Shown: in pieces, positions 25,477 to 37,299 of the stretch
Position numbering within the stretch: position 1 is the stretch's first letter
Layout of the letters: each line of letters starts with the position of its first letter
From: Strigops habroptila
Taxonomy: Eukaryota > Chordata > Aves > Psittaciformes > Psittacidae
Assembly: GCF_004027225.2 (NCBI RefSeq)
Contig: NC_044290.2
Span: 6,092,906 to 6,156,905, forward strand
Length of the DNA: 64,000 nt
Direction of reading: 5' to 3'
Translations under genes and position numbers: made by a program
Notes under the pieces: model-generated
Told to the model about the DNA's origin: nothing
Database searches by the model: none
The model's input: the letters and a program-made list of their open reading frames with translations, nothing else

Positions 25477-27770
25477 GGATGGGACCCCAGGACTCAGGGG
25501 TGTTTCCTGCAGGGACTTGTGGCAGTGATGGTTTTAGCAGGATTGGGGCTACACAGACAAATGCCTCCATAAAGCCATCGTGTAGGAAACATCTCCCCCT
25601 GATGTCTTGCTTTTGGCTGGATAATGATGCACGGAGCCACTGCAGGAGAAGAGCCAGGAAGTGCATCTCCAGGGACAGAAAAAGGGGGATACCCCCAAGT
25701 TATTCCCAGCCAGGGCTTAGTTTTACCCACTCTGCTTTCACGCTTGGGGAGAGGAAACCTTTTGTCTGCTGGCTGGGGCCTCCCTGCAACAGGACCATGG
25801 GGGATGCGGCACCATGTCCAGGGCATCCAGAGAGTGTTCCTGGCTGAGAACCACCAGGATCTGTAGGATGGAACTGCAAGTGTGTGGTTGGAGGCTCAGG
25901 GAAGGGGTTGGATCATGGGGAGGAGGTTGTGTCACTGCTGCCCGCGCTTTGCCTGACTCTGGGGTGAATCAGTCCCTTCTAGGAACAATGATTTCAGCCT
26001 TAACACATCGATGTGGATCTTTGTTATTGGGGTTTGTTGCTGGAGCAAGTCTACTGGTGGTACTCAAACGTAGGGGAAAGACCGTCACCCTGTGCAGGGA
26101 CATCCTCAGACCCACTGGAGAAGGGTCCCCATGTGGCTGCTGTGACATAGGGCAGATCCAGACTTGGGGGCAGGGAAAGCTGGCCTTGGATCTGTCCAGT
26201 GTGACCCCTTTGGCATCAGAAGTAGGGAATTACTGATTTATCCTGGGCTGAGACCCAGGGGACGCTGATGCCCTGGGCTGGTGGCACTGCCATGTCACCC
26301 CTAACTGGCCCCATGTCAGTTTATTGATCCAGGATGTTGTGAAACATCCAAAGGGCAAATCTTTGCCCTTTGAGCATGGGTTATGCTGGGTCAAAAGGCT
26401 GGAGAGAACAGAGGGGGGCTGGACCAAACGGCCCAAGGGCTTGTGGGGGTCACCCAGGGCCCAGGGGTGGCAGAGACCTCCCCAGAGCCCTCATTATTAG
26501 TTTCTCAATTAAGCACCAGAGCTGAATGTGCCGAACAGTGCTCCAGCAAAGGGGGGGGGGGGTGTGGGGGGGGGGGAGGTGTTAGCAGTGCTTTCAGTTG
26601 GGATAATCTCAGCCTCACGTGTCCCTCTTGTGGGCACAAAACGCTCTTTCTCCTCCCCTATTGCAAAGCGATGAGTCCCAAAATGTCTGTGAGCACTGGA
26701 GGGAGCAATAGCCTTTTTCCAGGCTGGATTTCACGGCTGTTGTTTAACGCAGTGCCATCTAAAGGCAAGTGTTTTCAGGTTCTTCAGCCGGCCGGGGAGA
26801 TGACTCGTGTTTTGGGAAACACGGGGGTTATCCCCTGTCAGAAGTGGCAGATACAGCGGAGGTTAATGGGAAACCTGTGCTCAGAACCTCCTACATTTCT
26901 GCCTCGAGCGATGCCCTAGATTTAAACTCAGCTCTTCTTCTGGATGATATTTGGAATGGAGCCTCCAGGCTCCCCTCTCTGGGCAGGGGTTGGTAATTGC
27001 TGTGTTGGGCTGGGGGCTTGGGGCACAGGCTTTAAAGCTGTTGGAAATCCTGGTCATCACTGCAACCCCCCTGAAGGAGTGGGTGCAGATGCGGTACGTG
27101 CCCAGTTGCTGTTCTCAGCACGCAGAAAGCCATGAACTAATTCTCAAATCCATGCATAAAGGATGTGAGGTTTATGACCCTTATTAAAACCAGCTTCTAG
27201 CTGTAAACTCCTCTGGGTCTTAATTGCTTTTAGAAAGCCCCATTAATGCTCGCCTGTGTGCTTTGGCATCCGTACAACCCTTCAACATCTCCTGGGCCCA
27301 CTGAGATGATTTTCCTGCCTGGTGTATTGCGCAGGGGCTGAAGAAGGTCTGGGTCCTCCCGCATGGGAATGGTGAGTAGTTATATTTGGAACGAGCCGAG
27401 TGATGGGATTAAGGAGGAAATAAAGCAGGGACAGTGGGGAGGCTGGGGCCGGGGCTCTGGCACTAGTGGTTTATCCTTTATTGATGGGGTGCTGTGGGTT
27501 TCTCTGGGCGAGGGGCTGACGGCTGCACTGGGGAATGATTAATCAGTCTGAGCTGCTGTTTTTCCCCGGGAGACCTCCGCAGTTAACCACTCCCGGCAAT
27601 TAAGGGGCGCTCGCAATTAGCAGCCGCAGGGATGCTGCCGCCCCGGGCAGCCACCAGGGTACCGCGGAGGCCTCGCCATAGAGAGCGGTGGCGAGGACGT
27701 CCGCTATGCGGCCTCTCCTTCCCTACCTCTCTATGATATCTCCCGTTTCCGGACAGCCGTGGTGGCAACC
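25477..27770. other. Intergenic / FADS6 3' UTR to FDXR promoter
   Basis: No coding exon is seen. No AATAAA lies close to the FADS6 stop. A weak CATAAA occurs at 25568, ATTAAA at 27183 and AATAAA at 27419, so the FADS6 3' UTR end is open. A long guanine tract lies at 26551. CpG density rises from about 27600 into the FDXR promoter. Confidence 0.5.
26551..26578 (+). repeat. Poly-G tract, possible G-quadruplex
   Basis: Two runs of 10 or more G separated by TGT, on the + strand between FADS6 and FDXR. Such a tract can fold into a G-quadruplex. Its exact length may be a sequencing or assembly estimate. Confidence 0.7.
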
Positions 27771-27895
27771 GCATGCTTCCATTGGCTGGGGGCGTGGCCA
27801 CGCGGCGAGGAGGGGGCGTGGTTATGCTAATCATGTCTTTAACGCGGCTCGTGATTGGTCGGCGGGGAGGAGGGGCGGGGACAGCGGTGGCCGGG
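27770..27895 (+). promoter_or_regulatory. FDXR: FDXR CpG-island promoter with inverted CCAAT boxes
   Basis: Upstream of the FDXR start are two ATTGG motifs (inverted CCAAT) at 27781-27785 and 27854-27858. A GC box, GGGGCGGGG, lies at 27872-27880, and GGGGGCGTGG-like boxes lie between them. There is no TATA box. The block sits in a CpG island of roughly 27600-28640, as expected for a housekeeping mitochondrial gene. Confidence 0.6.
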
Positions 27896-30800
27896 ATGGG
27901 ACCGGGCGGTGCGTGCTGGAGGCGCGGCGGCGGCTGCGGCGGTGAGGGGCGGGGGAGCGGGTCCCGGACCGCGGGGTCCGGGGGGGACCGGGACCGGGGG
28001 AACCGGGGTTCTAGGTCCGAGCGGCTGCGGGGATCGGGGGAACCGGGGCTGTGGGTACGGGCGGCTGCGGGAACCGGGGGAACTGTGGCTTTAGGTCCGA
28101 ACGGCTGCGGGAACTGGAGCCGGGGAAACCGGGGCTTGTGGGTGCGGGGGGCACCGGGACCGGCGGAACCGGGGCTGAGCGGCTGCGGGAACCGGGACCG
28201 GGGCAACTGCGGCTACCGGGGCTTGCGGGTGCGAGCAGCTGCGGGAACCGGGACCGGGGAATCCGGGGCTGCCGGTCTGAGTGGCTGCGAGAACCGGGAC
28301 CGGCCGGCCCGTGCTCCAGCCCTAGAGGAGCGAGGGACGCGGGGCCGGAGTCCTCCGGTGCACGGGGTCGGGACGGTCCCTGTTGCGGCGCCTCCTGGTG
28401 CCCTTCTCCGGGACAACCCCCCCCCGTCCCCGTCCCCACCGGCTCAGCCGTCAGCACCAAGGCCACGGGCTTGGCCGAGCGCGGGGGCCGCAGCCTTGAC
28501 CCACCCCAAAGCGTTTCCACCTCGCACCGGGGGTACATAAACCGCGGGCGGCCGCCGGCACTGGCTGCGCAGGATGGGTGCCGCGGGGGGACGAGCCCCG
28601 CTGGGTCGGTGCTGGGCTCCAGGGGAGGGCGGTGCTGGGCTGGGGGTCGCCACCTCATGCACCTCACGTCCTCTCTGTCCTTTTCCCCCCCCCCCTCCAG
28701 GCTTCAAGCGGTGGCTGTCCTCATCTGCCCCAGCTCCTCGGGTCTGTGTAGTGGGGAGCGGGCCCGCGGGGTTCTACACAGCTCAGCACATCCTCAAGGT
28801 ACCAGGGTGGGATTTGACGGTGGGTGAAGGCAGGATATGGGGGGGGCAGGTATCCAGGCTGGCTTGGGTTGAAGCAGGTTGGGGAGCCAGACCTGTGTGG
28901 TTGGGGGGCTGCTTGGGGCAGCCCAGACCCCCCAGAGTCCTCCTGAGCCCCTTCACTTGGGGTAGGTGCTGCTGTCTCCATCCCTGCCTTGCCCCTGGGT
29001 CAGACCCAAGCCTGGGTGCTGCGAGTTCACCCCAAGTGGTTTCTCTAGAAACAGAGATCTGCCTTGCTCAGAGCTGTCGTCACCCAACAGGGATGACGTT
29101 AACCATGTGTTAGCGTGCAAGACCTGCTCTCCTGCTTCCTTCTCTCCTAGCTGAGTTAAGGCACACAGGTGACTCTTTACCTGGCATCTGTAAAGGCTAT
29201 TAGTGCTTTGGGCAGTCAGGTTTCTGGTGGGAAAGGAGACCTGAGCACAGAACTGTTGGCACCGAGCAGAGATGCAGCAGCTTAACCCTGTCATTAAACT
29301 GCTGTGTTGTCTCCGGTACGTGTTGGAAAATAGCTGTTACTAAGCCTCAGGGACAAATTTCAGGGCTGCTTAATCTCTGGGAAGAGTCTGACTCAAAATA
29401 CAAGATAACAAAAGCCTTGCAGCAGAACATCTGTCTGCAGCTCTCACCTCTGCTGGGGGCTGGCAGACAGCCGGGGGTCCACCAGCACCCATGGTGCTGT
29501 GCACCCAGTGTGGGGGCTCTTTGTTGGGGACTGGGTAGCTGCCAGGTGAGTGTGGAAGAGGAGCTGTGGGGTGGGCAGGAGGATGGAGCCCCTCATGAGA
29601 TGTGCTTGATGGTGGTTAAGGTCATACTCTGCTACACCCTGTGATCTGAGCTGGCAGTACCAGGTACAGCATCATCCTCTGCATGGAAGGCTCTGGAAGA
29701 GGCAGTTGCTGGTTGTGGATCTTGGTGCAATCCTTCTTCCTGCCTTGTATCTTCCCTAGCAACATGCGAGCACTGCGTGTCCCTCTGGAGCTGCTGGGCT
29801 CATGTGGCCTTTCTGTCCTCATCCCTTAACTGTGATTTCCTTCTCCTGCAGCACCATGGCGGGGCACAAGTGGACATCTATGAGAAGCTGCCTGTTCCCT
29901 TTGGGCTCGTCCGTTTTGGGGTGGCCCCAGATCACCCAGAAGTGAAGGTTGGTGCTGGCTTCCTCCCCTTTGCCCATGTGGTTCAACATGATGGTGCTGG
30001 GTGCAGGCAAGGCAATCGGGATCAGAGATCTCTTATTAGGGGTGATGGAGTTGGGCTGTAGGTGCACATCTGGGCAAGGAGAAGTTAAACTCAAAGGAGC
30101 TCTTTGAAATCAATCATTTTCCTTTGCCTCATAGTAGGCATGAGTTGTACCCAGGGGTATCTGCTGTGTCTGAGCTGCAGGGGAGGTGGTCAGAGTGGTG
30201 GGACATAGGAGTTCCAGACACAGGAATATCTTGTGATGTTTTCCTCTAATCCCTGGAGATCATCAGACCAAAATGCCAGGATCCCTTTGAGAGGAGGGAG
30301 AGAGAAGAGGAGTGGACATAAGGGAGGTGGGTTTGGGGCAGTGTCTGCAGTATAGTGGTATCCATCCTGCTACCAGGCTGAATCCCCTGGAGCTGCAGGG
30401 GAAGAAGTTGTTCTGCTCTGTAACCCTGATTGCTCAGAAGAAAAGGGTTTGGGCACCCTCCTGCTCTGTGTCCCCTCATTGAAGTGGGTTTTGGGAAGGG
30501 TTGAGATGAGAGGCTGGCAGAGAAGGTCTGGCAGGCAGCCCCCTCAATGGAAGGGGTGGTTTGGTTGGACTCCCTTGCAGACATCACCTTTGGGAAGGAG
30601 TTTTCTCCTACAGTGGGGTTTATGGAGAGGTGCCAAAGGCATTGAAGGGGTCCTGTCCTCCTGCAAAAGATGGATTTTCCATTCCACACAGGGCGATGGA
30701 AAAAGCGAGCGCCAAATCCCAGCCTGTGCTTATCTCCCCATGAATTATCTGCGGCTGGTGTTAGATAAGAGCCTCAGAATAACTGCCTGGGCGAGGGGGT

Positions 30801-33800
30801 GACGCATCTCAAGGCTGAGGGGGACAGGAGCTATCAGCAGCGGGCCTTGGCCCCTGCTGGGGCTTGGACGTAACTCCCTGGTGCTTGTTTGGTCTGTGCA
30901 GAACGTGATCAACGCCTTCACGCAGACAGCGCGCTCGGGGCGCTGCGCCTACTACGGCAACGTCACCGTGGGCAGGGACGTGACGGTGGCAGAGCTGCGG
31001 CAGGCGTACCACGCCGTGGTGCTGGTGGGTACCGCCGCCTGTGCTCGCGGAGAAGGTTCTGAGGGGTTATTCCCCGCTGGAGTCTTGGGATGAGGGTTTG
31101 GGTGAGGTGTTTCTGGGTGCTTTATTACCATGGTGAGCTGTCCCCGTGCTTGGGACAGCTCAGGCAGGGGGTGTGTGTTAAAACATGGCATCAAATGCAG
31201 GTCTCTGAAACCCCGCTGTGAGGGGCATGGTTGAGGAGCCTTTTCGCTGTGATGGTCAATACCTGTTTCAGCTTGATATGGATTTGTCCTTCCTGTTCAG
31301 TCCTCAGCTTGTTGTGCTCTGCCTTGGCCTAAGGAGGTCAAGTTTGGCTCTGGAGCCTATGGGGATGGAGTGGATGAAGCGCCTCTGCCTGGGCTGTGTT
31401 TAGCTCCTCACTGGGTATCCCAGCCCCTAGGAGGGGTTTGCAGCCGTGCAGTGTCCCTGGCAGCAGCTGGAAGGGGAGGTTTGTGGTTTGGTATCAACCC
31501 CTGCACACGGTGACATCTCTGACCATGTCTGCTCCTTCCTCAGAGTTACGGTGCTGAAGATAACCGGGTCCTGGGGATCCCAGGGGAGAACCTCTGCGGA
31601 GTATATTCAGCCCGAGCATTTGTGGGCTGGTACAACGGGCTGCCGGAGAACCGGGATGTGAGTACAGCCGTGTGCTTCCCTGCCCTTCCTCCCCATCCTG
31701 CATCCAAACGCAGGCATTCAGCTCCAGATTAAGTCCTGAAAGGCCTGCAATTGGAAAAGATTAGCAGGCACCATGTTAAATCCTTCTTAGATGGCAGAAA
31801 TGTGAACAATTTGCACATCAGTGAGAGCGGATTAGCTGCCTCTGTAGGTTGGCAGCACATTTTGGCTGGGCCAGATGGGAACCTGGGGGTGTGATGCTCT
31901 GCTTTGACCTGAGGAGGTATTCTTGGCTGAAAACAGCTCCTTCTCCCAGAGATGCCATCATAGGAAGAAGGGGAGAGGGATCTGATGGGATACCTGGGGT
32001 GGCTGTGTTGCTGTGTCTGGGGAGGAGGCTGGTGTGGAGTTTCCCCATCTGCATCACCTCTTTTGGGGGGAAAAGAGGGGTGGAAGGGAATTTGGGTGGT
32101 GGGAACAGGTCTGAGGCCATCATGCTCACAGCTGGGTCTTTCTTGGCAGCTGAATCCTGACCTGAGCTGTGAGACAGCGCTGATTCTGGGTCATGGCAAT
32201 GTGGCGCTGGATATTGCCCGGATCCTCCTGTCCCCACTGCAGCTCCTCAGGGTGAGTCCCAGGGGTGCTCTGTGCCACAAAGGCAGTCTGGGGCCCACAT
32301 TCAGTCCCTGCTGGATGGGTGCTGGTTCCCACCCATCTCAGCAAAACCTCAGACTCTCCTGTCTTTGGGATCTTTCCTCAGGGAAGGCTGTTGCTTCTTG
32401 GGTGGACCTATGGATTCACAGTCCATAGAGTGATCCAAGGCTCCAGCCGTGCCTTGGGTAACACTGTGGAGTTCTCCAGGTTGCTCTGCTGGTATCTAAA
32501 AAGTTGGCATTTGAGCTTCATCCCTTATGAGAAGCAAAGGAGGAGCTGCTTGCCCTATTCCACCACCAAACTAGAAGCTTCTCCATGTTGGGATGGGTCT
32601 TTGTCTGCTGTAGCTGAGGGCAGCAGCCTGGTTTCTGCTGGTAGCACTGGGCACACTGGTGGCTGGTCCAAGCTGGTGCACCTCTCCTCCTGCTGCTCCC
32701 TTATAGCTGGGAGCTGGTGTGAACCAGCTGCTCCATACAGCTGCTGCCCCAGATGTTGGCAGCAAAGGCTCTTCCTCCTGGAGAAATGCCACGAGGTTTT
32801 ACATTCATGCAACCACTTCCTGTATTAATATCTAAATTAAATGAAAACTAAATTAAAAAGGCCCAACAACAACTTGGAGGCACTTCCAACCAGTGGCTAA
32901 AGCCAGCTGGGAGGCAGTGCTGGGAAGGACTTGGCACTGGAAATAAGTGCCAGGGGATGCAGGCAGTTTGCTGTTTGGAATATTGGTCTGGAATGGTTTC
33001 TCCTGGTTTCCTGGTGTCCCTCCCATTGTGTCTTCTCTGGAAAAGATCTTCCTGTGATCTAGATACACGCACACAGTTGAAACAGAGCTGCAAGATGCCA
33101 ACCATTGAGGCTTGATAATGCCTCTGTGTGTGCTCAGAGCTGCCCGGGGTGGGCAGACACTGACCTGAGCTGTGGTTTGCAGTGGGTTTCACCCATATGC
33201 CTGTATATCCTGAGCTGGGAAGTCACCCAGCAGCATCTGCAGGCATCCCGCAATGGAGCTCACTGAAAGGCTTCGCTCCATTAGCCCCAAGGTTAACCTG
33301 CTTGGGTGGATCCCCCGAGGCCATCTCGCGGGGTGCCGGCTCGTTGCCTCTAGAGCATTATGGCCTCGGAAAGCTCATTCAGTGATGAGGGACCAGCTGT
33401 GCAAATAGCTCTGTGCGATGGGAGATGAGTTGTTTTCCGCCCTTGCCCAGGCTCTCTGCATGCACAGCCTGCTTTTCTGCTGATTTTTCACCTTCAGAGG
33501 CTGTGCTTCCCCCCCCCAGCTCCCTCCAGATTTGCCCTCATCCCACTCTCCTGTCTCTGTTCTGCAGAAGACAGACATCACTGATGGCTCCTTGGCAGCT
33601 CTTGCCTGCAGCAAGGTGAAGCGTGTCTGGCTGGTTGGGAGGAGGGGACCTCTCCAAGTTGCTTTCACTATCAAGGTAAGGCAGGGGTGCTGGAGGGCAG
33701 CTGTGCTTCCCAGCATTGAGCCCCAGGCTGCCCGTCCCTGCTGGGAGAGGTGGTCTAGGGATGGGTGAGGAACACAGGCATCCTTCCTGCACCTATTTGC

Positions 33801-36800
33801 TGGCTTCTCTCCTTGACTGCTGGGGAAGAGGGCCTGGGGCTGTTGGGTGACCTCTCGGTGCTGGAGGTAACACCTTCCTACCTGCAATCCCCAGGAGCTG
33901 CGGGAGATGATAAACCTGCCTGGTGCCAGCCCTGTGCTGAACCCTGCTGACTTCACAGGCCTCGAGGATGCTGTTAAAGGTGAGGGAAGTGTGCTGTGGT
34001 CCTCCAGATAGTGATTCGCCTTGACAGGCGAAATCCAGGAGCAATCTGGAGATGCTCAGAACGTGCATCAGAGAAACTCTTACCTTGTGCTTAATGCATG
34101 GTGTGTGAAGCAAGGTGACCGTGGTGTGGGTCATCCTCAGAGTGCTAGTTGGCCACAAAGATAAGAGGACAGCCTGTTTGTGCAGCCACTTTGCTGCTTG
34201 GGAGTTATGCTTACACTCTGAGTAATGAGGACAGGAGGTTCAGGAGGGCTGGGGGAAACTTGCAGGAGAGATCCCAAGGCTGTAGATTTAAGAGCTTTCT
34301 GCAGAGCTAAAAGGAAAACACTGAGTTCAAGGGTGTCCAGAGACTTGCTCTTCTCCGCAGGCTGCTGCCTCTGAGCACCAGCAAGGCAGGAGAATCACAG
34401 GCTTTGATTCATGTGTTGGAACTAGATGATCTTAAGGTCCTTTTCAACCCTAACTGGTCTATGATTCTGTGTGAGGCCTCAAGCCTCAGGAGCTCTCCTG
34501 GTCACTTTGACTTGCAGTTTGTCATCTTAAAGGTGTCGGGTGCCCATCAGCATGACAAGCTCCAAATGGATACTCACATACCACTTGTCACTGCCTTGAC
34601 TTGGCTCTGTGCTGTGTCAAGGGCCTTTTGCTGTGGTTCCTGTCCTGAAGCTCTCTCTTTGCTCCTAGATGCCCCCAGGCCCAGGAAGCGCCTGACTGAA
34701 CTGATGATCAAAACAGCCCTGGAGAAGCCTCCGAAGAAGCCAGTGGAGACAGTGTCCCCCCGGGAATGGGGGCTGAAGTTCCAGCGCAGCCCCCAGGAGG
34801 TGCTGCCCACGGCTGATGGGACACGGGCAAGAGGCGTCCGCATGGCCCTGACCTGCCTGGAGGTACGGGTTTGGTATTTTGACCCATCCCTGAGCAGGAC
34901 ACTGCTGCATCCCTCCAGCCCTTGGGAATCATTCCAAGGACAGCGTTGTCTTCCCTGACTGGTTGGATTGGCTCTCGGGGAAGCTGGTACCACCAAGAGC
35001 CTTTCTGCCTCTAAAGGGAGCTCTTTTCATGCTGCTACATTAGAAAGACCTTTAGGGAAAGACTTTTGGGATCAGGGATTCCAAAGGGGGCTGGAGGAGG
35101 CTGTTCTGCATCTGGTGAGTGGTGGTCAGCAGTCCCTTTCTTCCTCTCTTAGGGCTCGGGTGACTCTGCCAAAGCCATCCCCACTGGAGACATGGAGGAG
35201 ATGGAGTGTGGGCTGGTGGTCAGCAGCATTGGCTACCGGAGCCTGCCGCTGGACCCAGCAGTGCCCTTCGACACCCAGCGTGGCATTATTCCCAACAGCT
35301 CGGGCAGAGTGGAGGGTGTCCCAGGTCTGTATCCACAGGGATATGGGTGGGACATGTCGAGTGCAGCTGGTGGGCTGGGAAGCTCCATTCACCAAGAGCA
35401 TGGACACAAGGCAATTGCATGCTTCATTGGGAGAGTGGAAACCGAGGAAACAAGCTGCCTCTGTCAGCGTTAAGACCTGGCTCGTCCCCAGCTCGAGTTT
35501 GGGGGGTCTGGTTTTGTACAGGGTGATTTTACTGGGCCTTGCAGTCTGTTGCTAAAGCAATACAGCCCATACAGCTGCTTAGTGTATCTGCAGGTACACA
35601 AACTCCTATGACAGCATTGACAAAAGGCTGCACTCTTCCCACCATAAGGCTGGATTCTTCCACCTCTTGCAGCTTGATGTGATGCCCAGGGGCAGGACTT
35701 TGCAGCCAGGAGGTTCCATAGCCACACACTGAACCAAGCCTGGCTACTCTATGTGTCCATGCAGGTCTGTACTGCAGCGGGTGGGTGAAGAGAGGACCCA
35801 CGGGTGTGATCATCACCACCATGAACGACAGCTTTGACACTGCCCAGTCTGTGCTGGAGGATCTGCAGGGGGGCGTGCTGGACGTGTCCACCTCCAGAGA
35901 AGGTTTTGGGGCTATGGAGAGCATCCTGCGCAGCCGAGGTCAGTGTGAGGGGCTGCGAGCCACTGTAGCAGCCAGCATAAAGCTGCAAAATATACCAGCA
36001 AAATATATATTTGGTTATACAGCCAAATTCCTTCTGGATGTGGGTATCCTGGAGTCCTGTGAGCTGCTTCTGGGAGCAGAGTCTGAACCATGGAAACGTG
36101 CTGCTGTTTCATTGCTTCAAAGTGCAGGGAGAGGGGGATTTGAATTCCATCAAACTCGGTGTCATTGATAAGGTTAATGACCACTTTCTGGGAAGGGCCA
36201 TTAAAAGCAGCACGGACCTTGGGTAAAATGCCACTGTTAGCTGCCTAGGCAGCGAGCTATTGCTCTTGAGTGCTTTTCCTAGTAACCCTTCTAAGCAAGT
36301 TGGGGAAAGGATTAAAATGCCCAAGAGAGTAATTTGCTGTTGCTGTGTTTAAAGGCATTCAATTAAAGTCTGTGTGTGTCTTGCCTCTTAACTGTCTGAG
36401 GCTTAACAGTGAACTGGAAGTGTTTTGTCCCCTGAGGTGGTGCTGTGCTCGCAGTTGTTAACAGCTCGCAAAGGTCTGACTAATCCAAGTTGACTGGAAC
36501 CTGCCATCCCTCTCCTTGTGGTGTTAGAAATTATTACTCCTTTGTGAGGCTGAAGTCTGGCGCCGTGTCAGGAAAGGGCAGGCTTCCCTGCACATCAGGT
36601 CCCTGCTAATGGGAAGCTGAGGCTGAACTTGTTTTTACTTGGTTAAGTTCTCTCTCCCATCTCTTGCCATCATCACAGGGATCCGTCCTGTTTCCTTCTC
36701 GGACTGGGAGAAGATAGATGCTGCTGAAGTGGCAAGAGGCAAAGCTGCTGGCAAACCCCGAGAGAAGATCGTGGATCCTCAGGAGATGCTGCGGCTCATC

Positions 36801-36809
36801 GGTCACTAA
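27896..36809 (+). CDS. FDXR: NADPH:adrenodoxin (ferredoxin) oxidoreductase, mitochondrial
   Basis: Twelve coding exons: 27896-27941, 28701-28798, 29852-29947, 30902-31024, 31544-31657, 32150-32251, 33568-33675, 33895-33979, 34669-34862, 35153-35324, 35765-35938 and 36679-36809. They total 1443 bases and 480 residues (human 491). FDXR is the FAD enzyme of the mitochondrial matrix that passes electrons from NADPH to ferredoxin for Fe-S cluster assembly and steroid P450s. Visible motifs are the FAD Rossmann GSGPAG (34-39), [25 protein letters not shown], the NADP site GHGNVALD (173-180), [10 protein letters not shown] (214-223, the arginines that bind the 2'-phosphate) and [16 protein letters not shown] (380 on). 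It ends in EMLRLIGH. The first 29 residues are Arg/Gly/Ser-rich with no acidic residue, fitting a matrix-targeting peptide. Exon 1 is only 46 bases and is the least certain part. A CR1 scrap sits in intron 8. Confidence 0.96.
27971..28310 (+). repeat. CpG-rich minisatellite (about 40-bp unit) in FDXR intron 1
   Basis: About eight degenerate copies of a unit built on CGGCTGCGGGAACCGGG plus GGAACCGGGGCTGTGGGT and GGTCCGA. The CGGCTGCGG core recurs at 28022, 28062, 28102, 28180, 28236 and 28282, so spacing is about 40 bases with some longer steps. It lies in the CpG island just behind exon 1. It is open in more than one frame because of its composition, but it looks non-coding. Confidence 0.85.
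34414..34474 (+). mobile_element. CR1 LINE 3'-end fragment in FDXR intron 8
   Basis: GTTGGAACTAGATGATCTTA, AGGTCCTTTTCAACCCTAAC and CTATGATTCTGTG match the CR1 3' end in sense orientation. It is a short relic. Confidence 0.85.
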
Positions 36810-37275
36810 AGCATCAGTGATGGGAATGTGGTGCTGGTCCAGCTGGTGCTGTCCTGGGGCAAGGCCAGTGGGTTACAGCACGGCCCTGGAGCACAGGGCT
36901 TGTGCCTGGAGCTGGTGGCTGCTCTGGAGAGGTGTGTGGCACTTGAGCTTCTCTAGTAATGATGAACTCTGGGCTCCCGAAGTGAATGTCTCAAAGCATC
37001 CGAGGCTGCTGGCTGGTGCTGCGCCTCTGCAGCCAGCTGCCACTCCTGGAGGTGATAATTGTCCTTTGTGTCCTTCAAGCATTAAGGAATTGGCTGATGC
37101 AGGTGAGGGGAGCTGTGTCCCTGGCAGGGGGCCTGGCCAGGCGTTTTCCCCATGGCAAGTCGACAGAGAAACCTCCTCGTGTCTCACTGCCTCCCCTTTA
37201 AGCCTCAAGCCAAATGGCTTCATTGCCTTGTCACTCGTGCCTGAGCAGGCTGCTTTGGATAATATTTGTTTTTTA

Positions 37276-37281
37276 AATAAA
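37276..37281 (+). terminator. FDXR: Poly(A) signal AATAAA of FDXR
   Basis: This is the first canonical AATAAA after the FDXR stop, about 467 bases on. The interval 36810 to about 37300 is therefore read as 3' UTR. Further candidates are ATTAAA near 37683 and AATAAA near 38164. Confidence 0.65.
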
Positions 37282-37299
37282 CCCTTCCAGGGAAGCCAA

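Noticed and set aside
27583-28827. Several 200-260-codon open frames on both strands in FDXR intron 1
   Set aside because: They translate the CpG-rich minisatellite, have repetitive Arg/Gly/Pro sequences, and lie between two in-phase FDXR exons.
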